Assembly (NCBI RefSeq): GCF_043641925.1
Contig: NZ_JBHZRU010000009.1
Span: forward strand, 1 to 64,000
From: Paenisporosarcina quisquiliarum_A
GTDB lineage: Bacteria; Bacillota; Bacilli; Bacillales_A; Planococcaceae
Direction: 5' to 3'
Length of the DNA stretch: 64,000 nt
Notes under the pieces: model-generated
Seen by the model: only the letters and a program-made list of their open reading frames with translations
Databases searched by the model: none
What the model was told of the DNA's origin: nothing
In this document: piece after piece, positions 1-8,816 of the stretch
Layout: the number at the start of each line of letters is the position of its first letter
Numbering within the stretch: position 1 is the stretch's first letter
Translations under genes and position numbers: made by a program

Positions 1-48
1 GCTTTAAATAAATACAAAGAAACAATCGCTAAAACTAGCGAAGCATAA
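1..48 (+). CDS. C-terminal tail of a gene cut by the window start
   Basis: The first frame is open from the first base for 15 codons and ends in TAA at 46-48, reading ALNKYKETIAKTSEA. This would be the end of a gene lying upstream of the window. The stretch is too short to assign a family and could be chance, but a plus-strand hairpin follows at 205-235. Confidence 0.3.
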   Translation, partial: ALNKYKETIAKTSEA

Positions 49-50
49 AT

Positions 51-86
51 TTCCTTGCTTAACTAACGGATGCTTTAGTTAATAAG
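51..86 (-). repeat. Dispersed palindromic repeat, copy 1 (inverted)
   Basis: Read on the minus strand this is CTTATTAACTAAAGCATCCG followed by TTAGTTAAGCAAG. It matches the half-element at 31811-31846 and the second half of the copies at 26705 and 28461. The core AACTAA ... TTAGTT is an inverted repeat that can form a small hairpin. Confidence 0.55.
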
Positions 87-204
87 ACATGGTACAAACA
101 CATATGTTTTTGGCTATTTTTGAATGTTCGATAGTTACATTTAGGGTCAAATTAATATTTTATTTCTAGTTATTAAACTATTCCTGATACTTGTGTATTT
201 TTAA

Positions 205-235
205 AGAGCTCAAATCATTTACGAATTTGAGCTCT
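205..235. terminator. Hairpin between the window-edge gene and the nucleotidase gene
   Basis: AGAGCTCAAAT (205-215) is perfectly complementary to ATTTGAGCTCT (225-235) with a nine-base loop. The U-tract is poor on both strands, so it may be a weak, possibly two-way, terminator. The rest of 1-284 holds only the palindromic repeat and AT-rich sequence. Confidence 0.45.
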
Positions 236-284
236 ATTTGTATGTTTAATTTAGTTTTTGTACCAAATAAAAAAACGGTTTTTT

Positions 285-1676
285 CTATTCACTATGGCAT
301 TTCCTTAAGTAGTCAATAAAAATATCTTTAACCATTAACACTTTGGAGTAGTCGATTAGTTTATTTCCATTAACACTTGGATATCCGCTTACTTCTTCAT
401 ATACAAGAGGCATGCCAGTTCCAATTGTATAGGTCTTACTAAAATCAATGGGTTCCCCGTTAATTTGAATGTCCGAAATATTGTTATCGAGTTCGGTCCA
501 AATCACACCAGCAAATTGGAGTTTTCCAATGCTCCCACCTTGAGGGCGGAAACCGTTCCCATACACTTTTCTATTTGTGATTTCTTCATTTAGAGTCTCA
601 TTTAGTAAACCAGCAATTTGTTCACCTGTTAATTCGATTAGTGCCGAGGATTGCATACTCTTACATGCATTTACTATATCACCTTTTGTGATATCCCCAC
701 CGGCTACTCCGCTAGAAGCAGCCCCTCCATACATAATTCCAATGTCAGATTGCCAAAAGTCTTTGACGCTATGAGCCATTAACTTTACTAATTCTTCGTG
801 AATAATATCATCATCAGAGTTGTAGATAATTTCAGATAAAAATTTATCCGTAACTACTCGAGCTCTATCTACAATCTCACTTAATTCCGGATCGCTAACA
901 TCATCCATTGATATCTCGGTTAAATGACCTGTATGATCAACTACTTTCTTTTGATCCGTATCCACAGTAACTTTTAGTTCACCTAAATACTTTCCAAAAG
1001 AACCTGCTTGTACGACGACGATATCAGAAACAAATTCTGGCTGGTTCAATACGGTATGACTATGTGCACCAACAATGACATCAACTAGCCCGGATAATTC
1101 CTTGGTAAGCCCTAAATCTGTGTGATAACCCATATGTGATAGGAAAATAATGAGGTTAGCTCCGTCATTTCTTAACTTCTCAACTGCAAGCTCGATTTCT
1201 TTAACCGTATTTTTATTGCGCAAGCCGTGCTTCTTTTCATAGGTATCTTCAAATTGATCAGTAGCTCCAAAAAGTCCGATCTTTAAATGCTCCCCAACTT
1301 CAAGTAATAATGTCTCTTTTGTCCCACCAATTTGTGAGCCATCTGCTTCTTCTATATTAAGTAAAAGCCAAGGTACTTTGGATTGTTGACTGAGTTCTCG
1401 AATTCTTTCCATAGGTAAACGCAACAGTTCATTATTTCCAACTGTCATCGCATCATAACCAGTGGCAGCAAGCATTTCAAGATGGATAGCTCCAGAAGTA
1501 GCTAAACATTCATTCATGCTCAAATCCATATGATCACCGCCATCTAAAACAATCACATTTTCTCCTTGGTCCAATAACTCTTGCTTCCTCTTTTTAATTA
1601 ACGCCGCTTGTCTAAGTGCTAAATCATAGTGACCATGCAAATCATTCGTATGTAATATTGTAAGTGTTTCCTTCAT
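285..1676 (-). CDS. Bifunctional metallophosphatase / 5'-nucleotidase (UshA/YunD type)
   Basis: 463-aa protein of the two-domain 5'-nucleotidase family, which hydrolyses nucleotides or sugar nucleotides using two metal ions. The N-terminal metallophosphoesterase signature runs LHTNDLHGHYD (residues ~8-18), GGDHMD (~46), GNNEL (~80) and VGAHSHT (~202), giving the Asp, Asn and His metal ligands. The C-terminal 5'-nucleotidase domain fills roughly residues 290-463. No signal peptide or membrane segment is visible, so it is probably cytoplasmic, like B. subtilis YunD. The ATG follows GGAGG. It is a single gene; the exact substrate cannot be told from sequence. Confidence 0.85.
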   Translation of the reverse strand: MKETLTILHTNDLHGHYDLALRQAALIKKRKQELLDQGENVIVLDGGDHMDLSMNECLATSGAIHLEMLAATGYDAMTVGNNELLRLPMERIRELSQQSKVPWLLLNIEEADGSQIGGTKETLLLEVGEHLKIGLFGATDQFEDTYEKKHGLRNKNTVKEIELAVEKLRNDGANLIIFLSHMGYHTDLGLTKELSGLVDVIVGAHSHTVLNQPEFVSDIVVVQAGSFGKYLGELKVTVDTDQKKVVDHTGHLTEISMDDVSDPELSEIVDRARVVTDKFLSEIIYNSDDDIIHEELVKLMAHSVKDFWQSDIGIMYGGAASSGVAGGDITKGDIVNACKSMQSSALIELTGEQIAGLLNETLNEEITNRKVYGNGFRPQGGSIGKLQFAGVIWTELDNNISDIQINGEPIDFSKTYTIGTGMPLVYEEVSGYPSVNGNKLIDYSKVLMVKDIFIDYLRKCHSE

Positions 1677-1881
1677 ATTCGACCTCCGTTAAATAAAACC
1701 CATTATTATGTAATTATAGCATTGATAATAATGTATGTTTCAATATAAGTTTATTGAAACCTATTGCATTTATTTTCGTAGTAATTAGTAGAATTTACCT
1801 TTAAAACCAATTATTTAACTAGCATTTTAAAATAATGAAAGTGTCTTATACAACTTTGATTGACTGGAGAGGAATATTTAT

Positions 1882-2394
1882 ATGTTTTCGTCTTATAAAG
1901 AGCAAATCAATAAAATTATTGACCAACTTCCCGAAGATAAAGTATTAGATGTCTTAATAGCTGCAGAATTTGCGAAAGAAAGAACAGACTTTGTTCAATA
2001 TTTGACCAAAAAAGGAGTAATTGTAACTGAATTGATTGGTGAAAGACAGGATTTTAAAGAGAAGTGGGAGAGTGAATTTACAAAAACTATTCCTAAAGAA
2101 ATGAAAAAAGAAATCTCATTTGAATCGTTTCTTTGGCACGTTTTTAGTTATGAAGTTTTGGATTGTATTGAAAAAGAAGATTCAATAGTTGCTTTTAATA
2201 ACATGAAAAAAGAAAACTGTTTTGCTTTCTATCAACATCTAGATTTAGTCTATAAGCTTGAAAATGCTTCAAGTATAACCGCTGCGGATTTTGAAAAGGA
2301 ACAAGACATTTTTGTTGCAGACGAAGATTATTCTTGGACTTATATTCATACTCATGAAACAGAATGTGGTCCTTATTTTTATAAGAAATCATAA
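1882..2394 (+). CDS. DUF4275 family protein
   Basis: 170-aa soluble protein that resembles the DUF4275 family of Bacillales. Landmarks are a central LWHVFSYE (about residue 88), FAFYQHL in the middle, and a C-terminal WTYIHTHETECGPYFYKK. The family has no established function as far as I know. The ATG is preceded by GGAGAGG. It is followed after about 70 bases by the lipoprotein protease gene, which has its own ribosome site. The family assignment rests on recalled motifs, not a search. Confidence 0.7.
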   Translation: MFSSYKEQINKIIDQLPEDKVLDVLIAAEFAKERTDFVQYLTKKGVIVTELIGERQDFKEKWESEFTKTIPKEMKKEISFESFLWHVFSYEVLDCIEKEDSIVAFNNMKKENCFAFYQHLDLVYKLENASSITAADFEKEQDIFVADEDYSWTYIHTHETECGPYFYKKS

Positions 2395-2463
2395 TTATGA
2401 ACTTCTATACAGGATGAAAAATGCCGTCGCCATTAAAAATCAAAAGAAGAGTAGGAGGGAAAG

Positions 2464-3417
2464 TTGTTGAAAAAAATTAGTTCTTTTGCGTTAATAATTA
2501 GCTTATCATTTTTACTTATTAGTTGTAATGAGACAGAAAAAGTAAAGAGTCCAACACCTGAGATGGACGATAATCCGATCGTGTTTAAACATAAGGAACA
2601 AGAATTTAAAATCTTTACTTATTATGATGAATTCGAAGGATTTTTGGAAAGTGCCAAAAAACAACCAGACAATATTGATGAACTTTATGAAGAAGCAATT
2701 GTAAAACAAGTTAGTTCGGATATGGGAATCCCACGTTTAAAACATTGGATGTTAACACCTCCTAAAGATGTGGAGGCTATGGACGAATTATTGGAGAATT
2801 TAACGGAAAAGAAAACATTAATAAACGAATTGGTAATTGAAGCTCTAAAAGAATCATCAGATTTGCTTCCTGGAGAAGATAAGTTCATTTATGTTTTACC
2901 ATCAACTCCGCAAAATAAATCATCGCTTAAAAAGGTGAATTATGTGACTGGCGAGGCGTTTAACAAATATACAATGATCATTTTGGTCGACCCTTCATTT
3001 CTTGAAATAGACATAAAACATACCATCGCACATGAATATCATCATCTTGTTGCGATGGAAAGTGAAGTAGGAGATACACTGATTGAAAAAGTCGTATTAG
3101 AGGGAAAGGCAGAAGCATTTTCGAAAAAAATGTATCCAAGCATTGATGTACCGTGGGTCAAGCCATTAAAAGGATACTACAAAGAAGAGTCATGGAAAAT
3201 TTTCAATGAGAATTTAAACTCAGCTGATTATGAGGTTTGGTCAGATTTCTTCTTTGGTAACCGAGGTAAAGGGATTCTCCCCTTGTCCAACTACAAAATT
3301 GGTTATGAAATTATGGAGAGTTTTTTGATGGAAAATCCCGACGTCTCATTAGAAGAATGGACACAGATGTCAGCTGAAGACATTTATGCAAAGAGCAATT
3401 TAACGGGAATGGAATAA
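2464..3417 (+). CDS. Lipoprotein with predicted zinc metalloprotease domain (DUF2268-like)
   Basis: 317-aa protein with a lipoprotein signal peptide: positively charged start, hydrophobic stretch and lipobox LISC with Cys21 as the likely lipidated residue. The C-terminal half carries HTIAHEYHHLVAMES, the HExxH zinc-protease motif in the HEYHH form typical of DUF2268 proteins, with a downstream Glu-rich segment (LEGKAEAF) that may give the third ligand. It is probably anchored on the outer face of the membrane. TTG was chosen as the start because AGGAGGG ends a few bases upstream; the next codon is also TTG. Confidence 0.75.
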   Translation: MLKKISSFALIISLSFLLISCNETEKVKSPTPEMDDNPIVFKHKEQEFKIFTYYDEFEGFLESAKKQPDNIDELYEEAIVKQVSSDMGIPRLKHWMLTPPKDVEAMDELLENLTEKKTLINELVIEALKESSDLLPGEDKFIYVLPSTPQNKSSLKKVNYVTGEAFNKYTMIILVDPSFLEIDIKHTIAHEYHHLVAMESEVGDTLIEKVVLEGKAEAFSKKMYPSIDVPWVKPLKGYYKEESWKIFNENLNSADYEVWSDFFFGNRGKGILPLSNYKIGYEIMESFLMENPDVSLEEWTQMSAEDIYAKSNLTGME

Positions 3418-3444
3418 TGGATTTAAATTATAGTGTTTGGTTAA

Positions 3445-3480
3445 GGACTGTCAGATTATAATTAATTGACAGCCCTTTTT
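3445..3480 (+). terminator. Intrinsic terminator after the lipoprotein gene
   Basis: GGACTGTCA (3445-3453) pairs with TGACAGCCC (3467-3475) with one mismatch, followed by a run of T. Confidence 0.75.
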
Positions 3481-3527
3481 GTTGCCATCCACAGTGATAT
3501 TTGACTCAACCCGGAAATTAGAAAAGT

Positions 3528-4583
3528 TCAGGTGAATTTTAGTAAATCAATTAACTTATCATGAAAAACAGACAATCTTTCTCCTACATCTTCTTTAGAC
3601 CCATAACGGATGATTTGTTCTTCGTTTAATCCTTCTTCCAACATACGAACGTGATTCACAGCTGAATCCAATACTTGAAGCATTTGTTCTCCTCTTAGGA
3701 TCACAATTGAATCGGGATTTTGTGCACAATAACCTTTTACAAAACCATCCGCAATGCCCTTTAATGTTTCTTGGCACTCATTAAATTGATGCTTTTTATA
3801 GCGTTCCGTATGTGAGAGTTCTACAAATAACGTTTCATACAAATTTAAAAAGTTTCCTGCCATTACTTCGCCAAAATACAAGATTGGAAGAGGGTCAATG
3901 AGTCTAATTTGCCCCTTATCGATTAACCAATTCTCTGGAGATGCATCTTGATTTGTTAATACGGGATGGCTGATTGCTTTTAAACGAGTTTCGCAGATCT
4001 TTTTTATGCCATCCCTTAAATCGGGGTTGTCAAAAATGGGTCTCTTTAGTGACAATTCATGGTAGTCATCCATTACTTCTTTACATTCATCTTCAATGAA
4101 TTCTTGGAAATCACTCAAAAAATGACCATGTAGACCTCTTTCTTTATTCCATGTTAAATATCCCAATCCTTCGAGACCATGATCAACCTGTTCAACTTCC
4201 CTATATAATTGACCAATTACTTCACCCATTTCTAGTGCATCGTCTTTACTTAATGTATGTAAATTCACATGATTTCCTGCAAAAGATTCGATGGTATAGG
4301 TTAACTCTACTGATACATGGTATACGAACATTTCAGGGGCAGCACCGGGTACGACTTGATTCACAGAGCGATAATAAAGATCAGTCCCACCATATTCTGC
4401 TTTTAAAGCTGCTTCATCGTAAGGAACCTCTTTGTTGTAGGCGAATTTTTTAGGTATTCGTAAAACAAGTGGTTCGTGTTGGTCGCCCGTCAACTTCCAA
4501 GCTTGATGCCACGCCCCTTCACCTAAGTATTCTGCCTTTGAATTAATATAATTTGAATGTTGTAATACGTTTTTGAGTGTCAT
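3528..4583 (-). CDS. Aminoglycoside-phosphotransferase-fold protein (APH/choline-kinase-like)
   Basis: 351-aa protein with the layout of the APH/protein-kinase-like superfamily. An N-terminal nucleotide-binding segment contains LGEGAWHQAWKL and VLRIPKK (candidate ATP-binding lysine). The catalytic loop near residue 210 is LTNQDASPENWLI, a variant of HGDxxxxN in which Gln replaces His but Asp and Asn remain. IRLIDP follows, with the metal-binding Asp. The substrate is unknown. The start follows AAAGGAG. It lies 23 bases after the HIT gene on the same strand, so the two probably form an operon. Confidence 0.7.
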   Translation of the reverse strand: MTLKNVLQHSNYINSKAEYLGEGAWHQAWKLTGDQHEPLVLRIPKKFAYNKEVPYDEAALKAEYGGTDLYYRSVNQVVPGAAPEMFVYHVSVELTYTIESFAGNHVNLHTLSKDDALEMGEVIGQLYREVEQVDHGLEGLGYLTWNKERGLHGHFLSDFQEFIEDECKEVMDDYHELSLKRPIFDNPDLRDGIKKICETRLKAISHPVLTNQDASPENWLIDKGQIRLIDPLPILYFGEVMAGNFLNLYETLFVELSHTERYKKHQFNECQETLKGIADGFVKGYCAQNPDSIVILRGEQMLQVLDSAVNHVRMLEEGLNEEQIIRYGSKEDVGERLSVFHDKLIDLLKFT

Positions 4584-4606
4584 GATGATTACTCCTTTAA
4601 TATTTA

Positions 4607-5041
4607 CTACTTAGAACCTATTACTTCTCGAATAGCTTCGCTTAAATTACTTTGTGTTTCTCTCAATTTTGCCGGGTCTTCTATTAAAATCTGTTCACCT
4701 TCCATGTAGAAAGTGGCGAATGGTTGGTCTTTATATCTTGGAACCACATGCATATGATAATGTGTCAATTCATTAAAAACCCCACCATTTTGACATATCG
4801 TGATTCCATCAGGCTTATACAGTTTTTTAATCGCTTTTGAAATAAACATAGAAGCTTTCATTATTGAATCGGCTGTACTTTCATCTAATTCATCGGCGTC
4901 GAGAATATGACTTTTCGGCAATATTAATACATGACCTTCATTGAATGGTTCATGATCTAAGAAACAACTAATATAGTCATCTTCAAACACAACATAAACC
5001 GGTTCTTTTTCGTTCGCTAACCTACAACCTATACATTCCAT
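4607..5041 (-). CDS. HIT family hydrolase
   Basis: 144-aa histidine-triad protein, a nucleotide hydrolase or transferase acting on nucleotide phosphoramidates or dinucleotides. The active-site triad HYHMHVVPRY lies near residue 95, after the family segment FNEGHVLILPKSH. An N-terminal CIGC pair could bind zinc. A GTG lies two codons upstream, but the ATG is better spaced from AAGG. The phosphotransferase-like gene follows downstream on the same strand, so both may act on nucleotide-type substrates; that link is inference. Confidence 0.85.
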   Translation of the reverse strand: MECIGCRLANEKEPVYVVFEDDYISCFLDHEPFNEGHVLILPKSHILDADELDESTADSIMKASMFISKAIKKLYKPDGITICQNGGVFNELTHYHMHVVPRYKDQPFATFYMEGEQILIEDPAKLRETQSNLSEAIREVIGSK

Positions 5042-5245
5042 AAACACACAACCTTATCTATTGGTAAATTCTGATAAAATTATTTTAACATAGAGAAATT
5101 AGAAAACAACTTAGCTTTAGTTGGAGGATTGTCATTTTGGTAAGTGGAGTTGTCCAATAAACTTTATACCGAATCAAGAAAGGAACACATAAACTTTCCC
5201 AAATTAATTCTATTTTTTAGTTTATTCTTTTTCAAGTTGATATTG

Positions 5246-5425
5246 GATTGAAGTGGAAGACGGCGACTCCAGCGGGAATAGCATGAGCTGAAGGCACCGC
5301 AGAAAAGATGCTGGCTAAAGCCAGTGTCTTTGCGACGAGTAACCGCAGGAGCAGGTGTTTTGAAGCGACGAGGAGACTGAAGCCATGCCCGCGGAACGCG
5401 TCCGTCTGAAACGGAAATCATTTCA
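5246..5425. repeat. GC-rich dispersed structured element, copy 1
   Basis: A GC-rich intergenic stretch that shares with 52632-52799 an identical 25-base block containing GCGACGAGTAACCGCAGGAG (here 5329-5353). CTCCAGCGG upstream can pair with CCGCAGGAG downstream (8 of 9). A local hairpin CTGGC-TAAA-GCCAG sits just before the shared block. No plausible gene is present; an open frame across it on the minus strand is arginine-rich and has no family features. Confidence 0.7.
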
Positions 5426-5440
5426 CGGAAAACTTTGATT

Positions 5441-5500
5441 CTGATTGATAAATCCCATGTTTGATTAATAAATCTCCAGTTTGATTGATAACTCCCGTAA
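5441..5500. repeat. Three 20-bp tandem repeats upstream of prkA
   Basis: Three head-to-tail 20-base units (5441-5460, 5461-5480, 5481-5500) share the pattern YTGATTRATAAMTCYC. They lie between the GC-rich element and the prkA promoter region. The function is unknown. The rest of 5042-5610 shows nothing else recognisable. Confidence 0.6.
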
Positions 5501-5570
5501 CCGAAAAAATTCAGCTCTCTACCTTTCACTACCCCTTCGCATTTCTTCGTCATCATCACAACCCTCCACT

Positions 5571-5578
5571 CATACTAT
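5571..5578 (+). promoter_or_regulatory. Possible sporulation-type -10 element for prkA
   Basis: CATACTAT, 33 bases before the prkA start, resembles the -10 of sigma-E/sigma-G promoters. No convincing -35 is visible at the right spacing, so this is a weak call. In B. subtilis prkA is expressed during sporulation. Confidence 0.25.
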
Positions 5579-5610
5579 AAATAAACCAACCCCTGAATGG
5601 AGGGAAAAGT

Positions 5611-7506
5611 ATGGACATCTTAAATAAGGTGAAAAGCTACCGAGAAGAAGAGAATAAACTCAAGTGGGAAGGCACATTTTCCGATTACTTAGCCATTGTG
5701 AAGGAACGACCAGAAGTTGCTCAAACCGCTCACTCACGGGTTTACAATATGATTAAGAGTGCTGGAGTTACAGAAGAAGATGGACAGAAACGATATCAAT
5801 TTTTTGGCAATGAAATATTTGGACTCGAAACTGCACTTGAACGACTCGTGGAAGAATACTTTCATCCAGCTGCCAAAAGATTAGATGTTCGCAAACGGAT
5901 TCTTCTTTTAATGGGTCCTGTAAGTGGTGGTAAATCGACTCTTGTTACCTTGCTTAAACGAGGCTTCGAGAAGTATTCAAGAACAGATGAGGGTGCGGTT
6001 TACGCTATAAAAGGTTGTCCCATGCATGAAGATCCTCTTCATTTAATTCCTCACGAGCTGCGCAAAGACTTCTTCGAGGAATATGGCATTCATATTGAAG
6101 GGAGCTTGTCTCCACTCAATGCGATGCGATTAGAAAAAGAATATGGTGGACGAATTGAAGATGTGCGAGTTGAGCGGATTTTCTTTTCCGAGGATAAACG
6201 AGTCGGAATCGGAACGTATACCCCGTCCGATCCTAAATCTCAAGACATCGCTGATTTAACCGGCAGCATAGACTTCTCAACGATTGCCGAATTTGGTTCT
6301 GAATCAGACCCTCGTGCTTATCGGTTCGATGGCGAATTAAATAAAGCGAATCGAGGAATGATGGAGTTTCAAGAAATGTTGAAACTAGATGAAAAGTTTC
6401 TCTGGCTTTTATTGTCGTTAACACAGGAAGGTAATTTCAAAGCTGGAAGATTTGCGTTAATTTCCGCCGATGAATTAATTATTGCGCATACGAACGAAAC
6501 CGAGTACCATTCGTTTATTTCCAATAAAAAGAACGAGGCTCTTCATTCAAGAATCATCGTTATGCCAATTCCTTATAATTTGAAAGTGAGTGAGGAAGAA
6601 CATATCTATGAAAAAATGATTAAAGAAAGTGATATGACGCATGTTCATATTGCACCTCAAGCGCTAAGAACAGCGGCTATTTTTTCAATTTTAACGAGAC
6701 TGGAAACGCCTAAGAAACAAGGCATTGATATCGTCAAAAAAATGCGACTGTATGATGGGGAAAACGTGGAAGGTTATAACCAACTTGATGTTGAAGAGTT
6801 GAAGAAGGAGTTTCCTACTGAAGGCATGCATGGAATTGATCCGCGCTATGTCATCAACCGGATTTCTTCAGCCATTATTCGCAAAGAAGTACCTTCTATT
6901 AATGCACTAGACGTTTTGCGTTCATTAAAAGATGGACTTGATCAACATGCTTCGATCTCACAAGAAGATCGTGAAAAGTATTTAAATTATATTTCGATTG
7001 CGCGAAAAGAATATGATGAAATTGCGAAGAAGGAAATTCAAAAAGCCTTTGTTTACTCGTACGAAGAATCAGCTATTACGTTAATGGATAACTACCTCGA
7101 CAATGTGGAAGCATTTTGTAATAAAAACAAAATGAGAGACTCACTTACTGGGGAAGAAATGCAGCCAGATGAAAAATTAATGCGCTCGATTGAAGAGCAA
7201 ATTGGTATTTCAGAAAATGCGAAAAAAGCATTCCGCGAAGAAATTTTAATCCGTTTGTCTGCTTATGCAAGAAAAGGCACACGCTTTGACTATAATTCAC
7301 ATGAACGTTTGCGTGAAGCGATTCAAAAGAAACTATTTGCGGATTTAAAAGATGTCGTGAAAATTACCACTTCATCGAAAACGCCTGATGAGTCACAACT
7401 GAAAAAAGTAAACGAAGTGGTTGCGCGATTAATAGATGAGCATGGGTACAATTCGATTTCTGCGAATGAATTATTGCGATACGTTGGAAGTCTGCTTAAC
7501 CGATAA
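5611..7506 (+). CDS. prkA: PrkA serine protein kinase / AAA-type protein
   Basis: 631 aa, the usual length of PrkA. The N-terminal AAA-like part has a Walker A GPVSGGKST (near residue 108) and the family segments FFGNEIFGLE and GCPMHEDPLHLIPHELR. The C-terminal part is the kinase-like PrkA domain. PrkA was described as a serine kinase in B. subtilis that supports sporulation; later work suggests protease-like AAA activity, so the biochemistry is unsettled. GGAGGG precedes the ATG. It heads the prkA-yhbH-spoVR cluster conserved across many bacteria but has its own terminator, so yhbH is probably transcribed separately. Confidence 0.95.
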   Translation: MDILNKVKSYREEENKLKWEGTFSDYLAIVKERPEVAQTAHSRVYNMIKSAGVTEEDGQKRYQFFGNEIFGLETALERLVEEYFHPAAKRLDVRKRILLLMGPVSGGKSTLVTLLKRGFEKYSRTDEGAVYAIKGCPMHEDPLHLIPHELRKDFFEEYGIHIEGSLSPLNAMRLEKEYGGRIEDVRVERIFFSEDKRVGIGTYTPSDPKSQDIADLTGSIDFSTIAEFGSESDPRAYRFDGELNKANRGMMEFQEMLKLDEKFLWLLLSLTQEGNFKAGRFALISADELIIAHTNETEYHSFISNKKNEALHSRIIVMPIPYNLKVSEEEHIYEKMIKESDMTHVHIAPQALRTAAIFSILTRLETPKKQGIDIVKKMRLYDGENVEGYNQLDVEELKKEFPTEGMHGIDPRYVINRISSAIIRKEVPSINALDVLRSLKDGLDQHASISQEDREKYLNYISIARKEYDEIAKKEIQKAFVYSYEESAITLMDNYLDNVEAFCNKNKMRDSLTGEEMQPDEKLMRSIEEQIGISENAKKAFREEILIRLSAYARKGTRFDYNSHERLREAIQKKLFADLKDVVKITTSSKTPDESQLKKVNEVVARLIDEHGYNSISANELLRYVGSLLNR

Positions 7507-7514
7507 AATGATAG

Positions 7515-7551
7515 AAACAAGACTAATTATTTTTCATTAGTCTTGTTTTTT
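7515..7551 (+). terminator. Terminator after prkA
   Basis: Perfect stem AAACAAGACTAAT (7515-7527) with ATTAGTCTTGTTT (7536-7548), followed by T residues. Confidence 0.85.
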
Positions 7552-7567
7552 ATTTGCCCTGACATGT

Positions 7568-7595
7568 TCATAACTTGATTGTCCGTGCATATGAT
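7568..7595 (+). promoter_or_regulatory. Candidate sigma-E promoter of yhbH
   Basis: TCATAA (7568-7573) and CATATGAT (7588-7595) are separated by 14 bases, which fits the sigma-E pattern (TCATATT-like -35, CATACAAT-like -10). It sits right after the prkA terminator and before the chosen yhbH start. An upstream TTG at 7579 would fall inside this promoter, which argues against it as the start. Confidence 0.45.
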
Positions 7596-7632
7596 AAGGA
7601 AATTAAAAGCTTCTATTAAAAGATGGGTGTGG

Positions 7633-8796
7633 ATGGAAATGAACGAAAACCAACATAATCGTTTTGTCATCTCACAGGAAAACTGGTCGCTTCACAGAAA
7701 AGGATACCAAGATCAGAAACGTCACATGGACAAAGTAAAAGAAGCCATTAAAAATAATTTGCCGGATTTAATTAGTGAAGAAAGTATTATCATGTCAAAT
7801 GGACGAGATGTGATAAAAATCCCGATACGTTCATTGGATGAATACAAAATTCGATACAATTACGATCAGTCAAAACATGTCGGTCAAGGCGATGGAGATA
7901 GTCAAATAGGCGATATCCTGGCACGTGATCCTAACAATGGGAAAAATGGTCAGGGTCAAGGTAAGGAAGCGGGCGACAAACCCGGCCAAGATTATTATGA
8001 AGCTGAAGTGACGCTCGAAGAACTTCAAGAGGTTTTATTTAAAGAGTTGGAATTACCGAATTTAAAACAAAAGGAAACAGCCGATCATACCATTGAAAAG
8101 ATTGAGTTTAATGATATTCGCAGAAAAGGTCTTATGGGGAATATTGATAAAAAGCGTACGATTTTAACCGCTATCAAACGAAATGCTTCGAAAGGGAAAG
8201 CTGAAATTTCCCCAATTCATAATGATGATTTGCGTTATAAAACATGGAATGATGTCATTAAACCTGATTCCAAAGCAGTTGTTTTAGCAATGATGGATAC
8301 AAGTGCTTCTATGGGTGTCTTTGAAAAATATATGGCTCGCAGTTTCTTTTTCTGGATGACTAAATTTTTACGTACGAAATACGAAACCGTTGAAATTGAA
8401 TTTATTGCTCATCATACAGAAGCCAAGGTGGTTTCGGAGCAAGATTTCTTTAATAAAGGGGAGAGCGGTGGAACCATTTGTTCCTCAGCCTATGAAAAAG
8501 CAATTGAACTCATTGAACAAAAATACAGTCCATCTAGGTTTAATATTTACCCTGTACACTTCTCGGACGGGGAAAATATGACGAGAGACAATGAGAAATG
8601 TGTAAAGCTAGTCAATGAATTAATGGATGTTTCGAGCATGTTTGGATATGGAGAAGTAAATGTGCATGGTCGCTATTCGACTTTAATGTCCGTCTATAAA
8701 GGGATTTCAAATGATAAGTTTCGTCATTATGTATTAAGAGAAAAACAAGATGTCTACCACGCAATGAAACGATTTTTTCAAAAAGGAGAAAAATAA
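7633..8796 (+). CDS. yhbH: Sporulation protein YhbH (UPF0229/YeaH family)
   Basis: About 387 aa, close to B. subtilis YhbH, with the conserved opening FVISQENWSLHRKG followed by a Gly/Asp-rich linker. The C-terminal half is a von Willebrand A-like domain with a MIDAS motif DTSAS (DxSxS form) near residue 225. YhbH/YeaH proteins occur with PrkA and SpoVR. Frames upstream to a TTG at 7579 add 18 residues unlike the family and overlap a sigma-E-like promoter, so ATG 7633 was preferred; ATG 7639 is also possible. Neither has a strong ribosome site. Expected in the mother cell during sporulation. Confidence 0.9.
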   Translation: MEMNENQHNRFVISQENWSLHRKGYQDQKRHMDKVKEAIKNNLPDLISEESIIMSNGRDVIKIPIRSLDEYKIRYNYDQSKHVGQGDGDSQIGDILARDPNNGKNGQGQGKEAGDKPGQDYYEAEVTLEELQEVLFKELELPNLKQKETADHTIEKIEFNDIRRKGLMGNIDKKRTILTAIKRNASKGKAEISPIHNDDLRYKTWNDVIKPDSKAVVLAMMDTSASMGVFEKYMARSFFFWMTKFLRTKYETVEIEFIAHHTEAKVVSEQDFFNKGESGGTICSSAYEKAIELIEQKYSPSRFNIYPVHFSDGENMTRDNEKCVKLVNELMDVSSMFGYGEVNVHGRYSTLMSVYKGISNDKFRHYVLREKQDVYHAMKRFFQKGEK

Positions 8797-8816
8797 CACG
8801 CGAAGGGATTAAGTTG

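Noticed and set aside
5164..5559. 131-codon minus-strand open frame
   Set aside because: It runs across the GC-rich dispersed element and the 20-bp tandem repeats. Its composition is Arg/Ser-rich with no family features.
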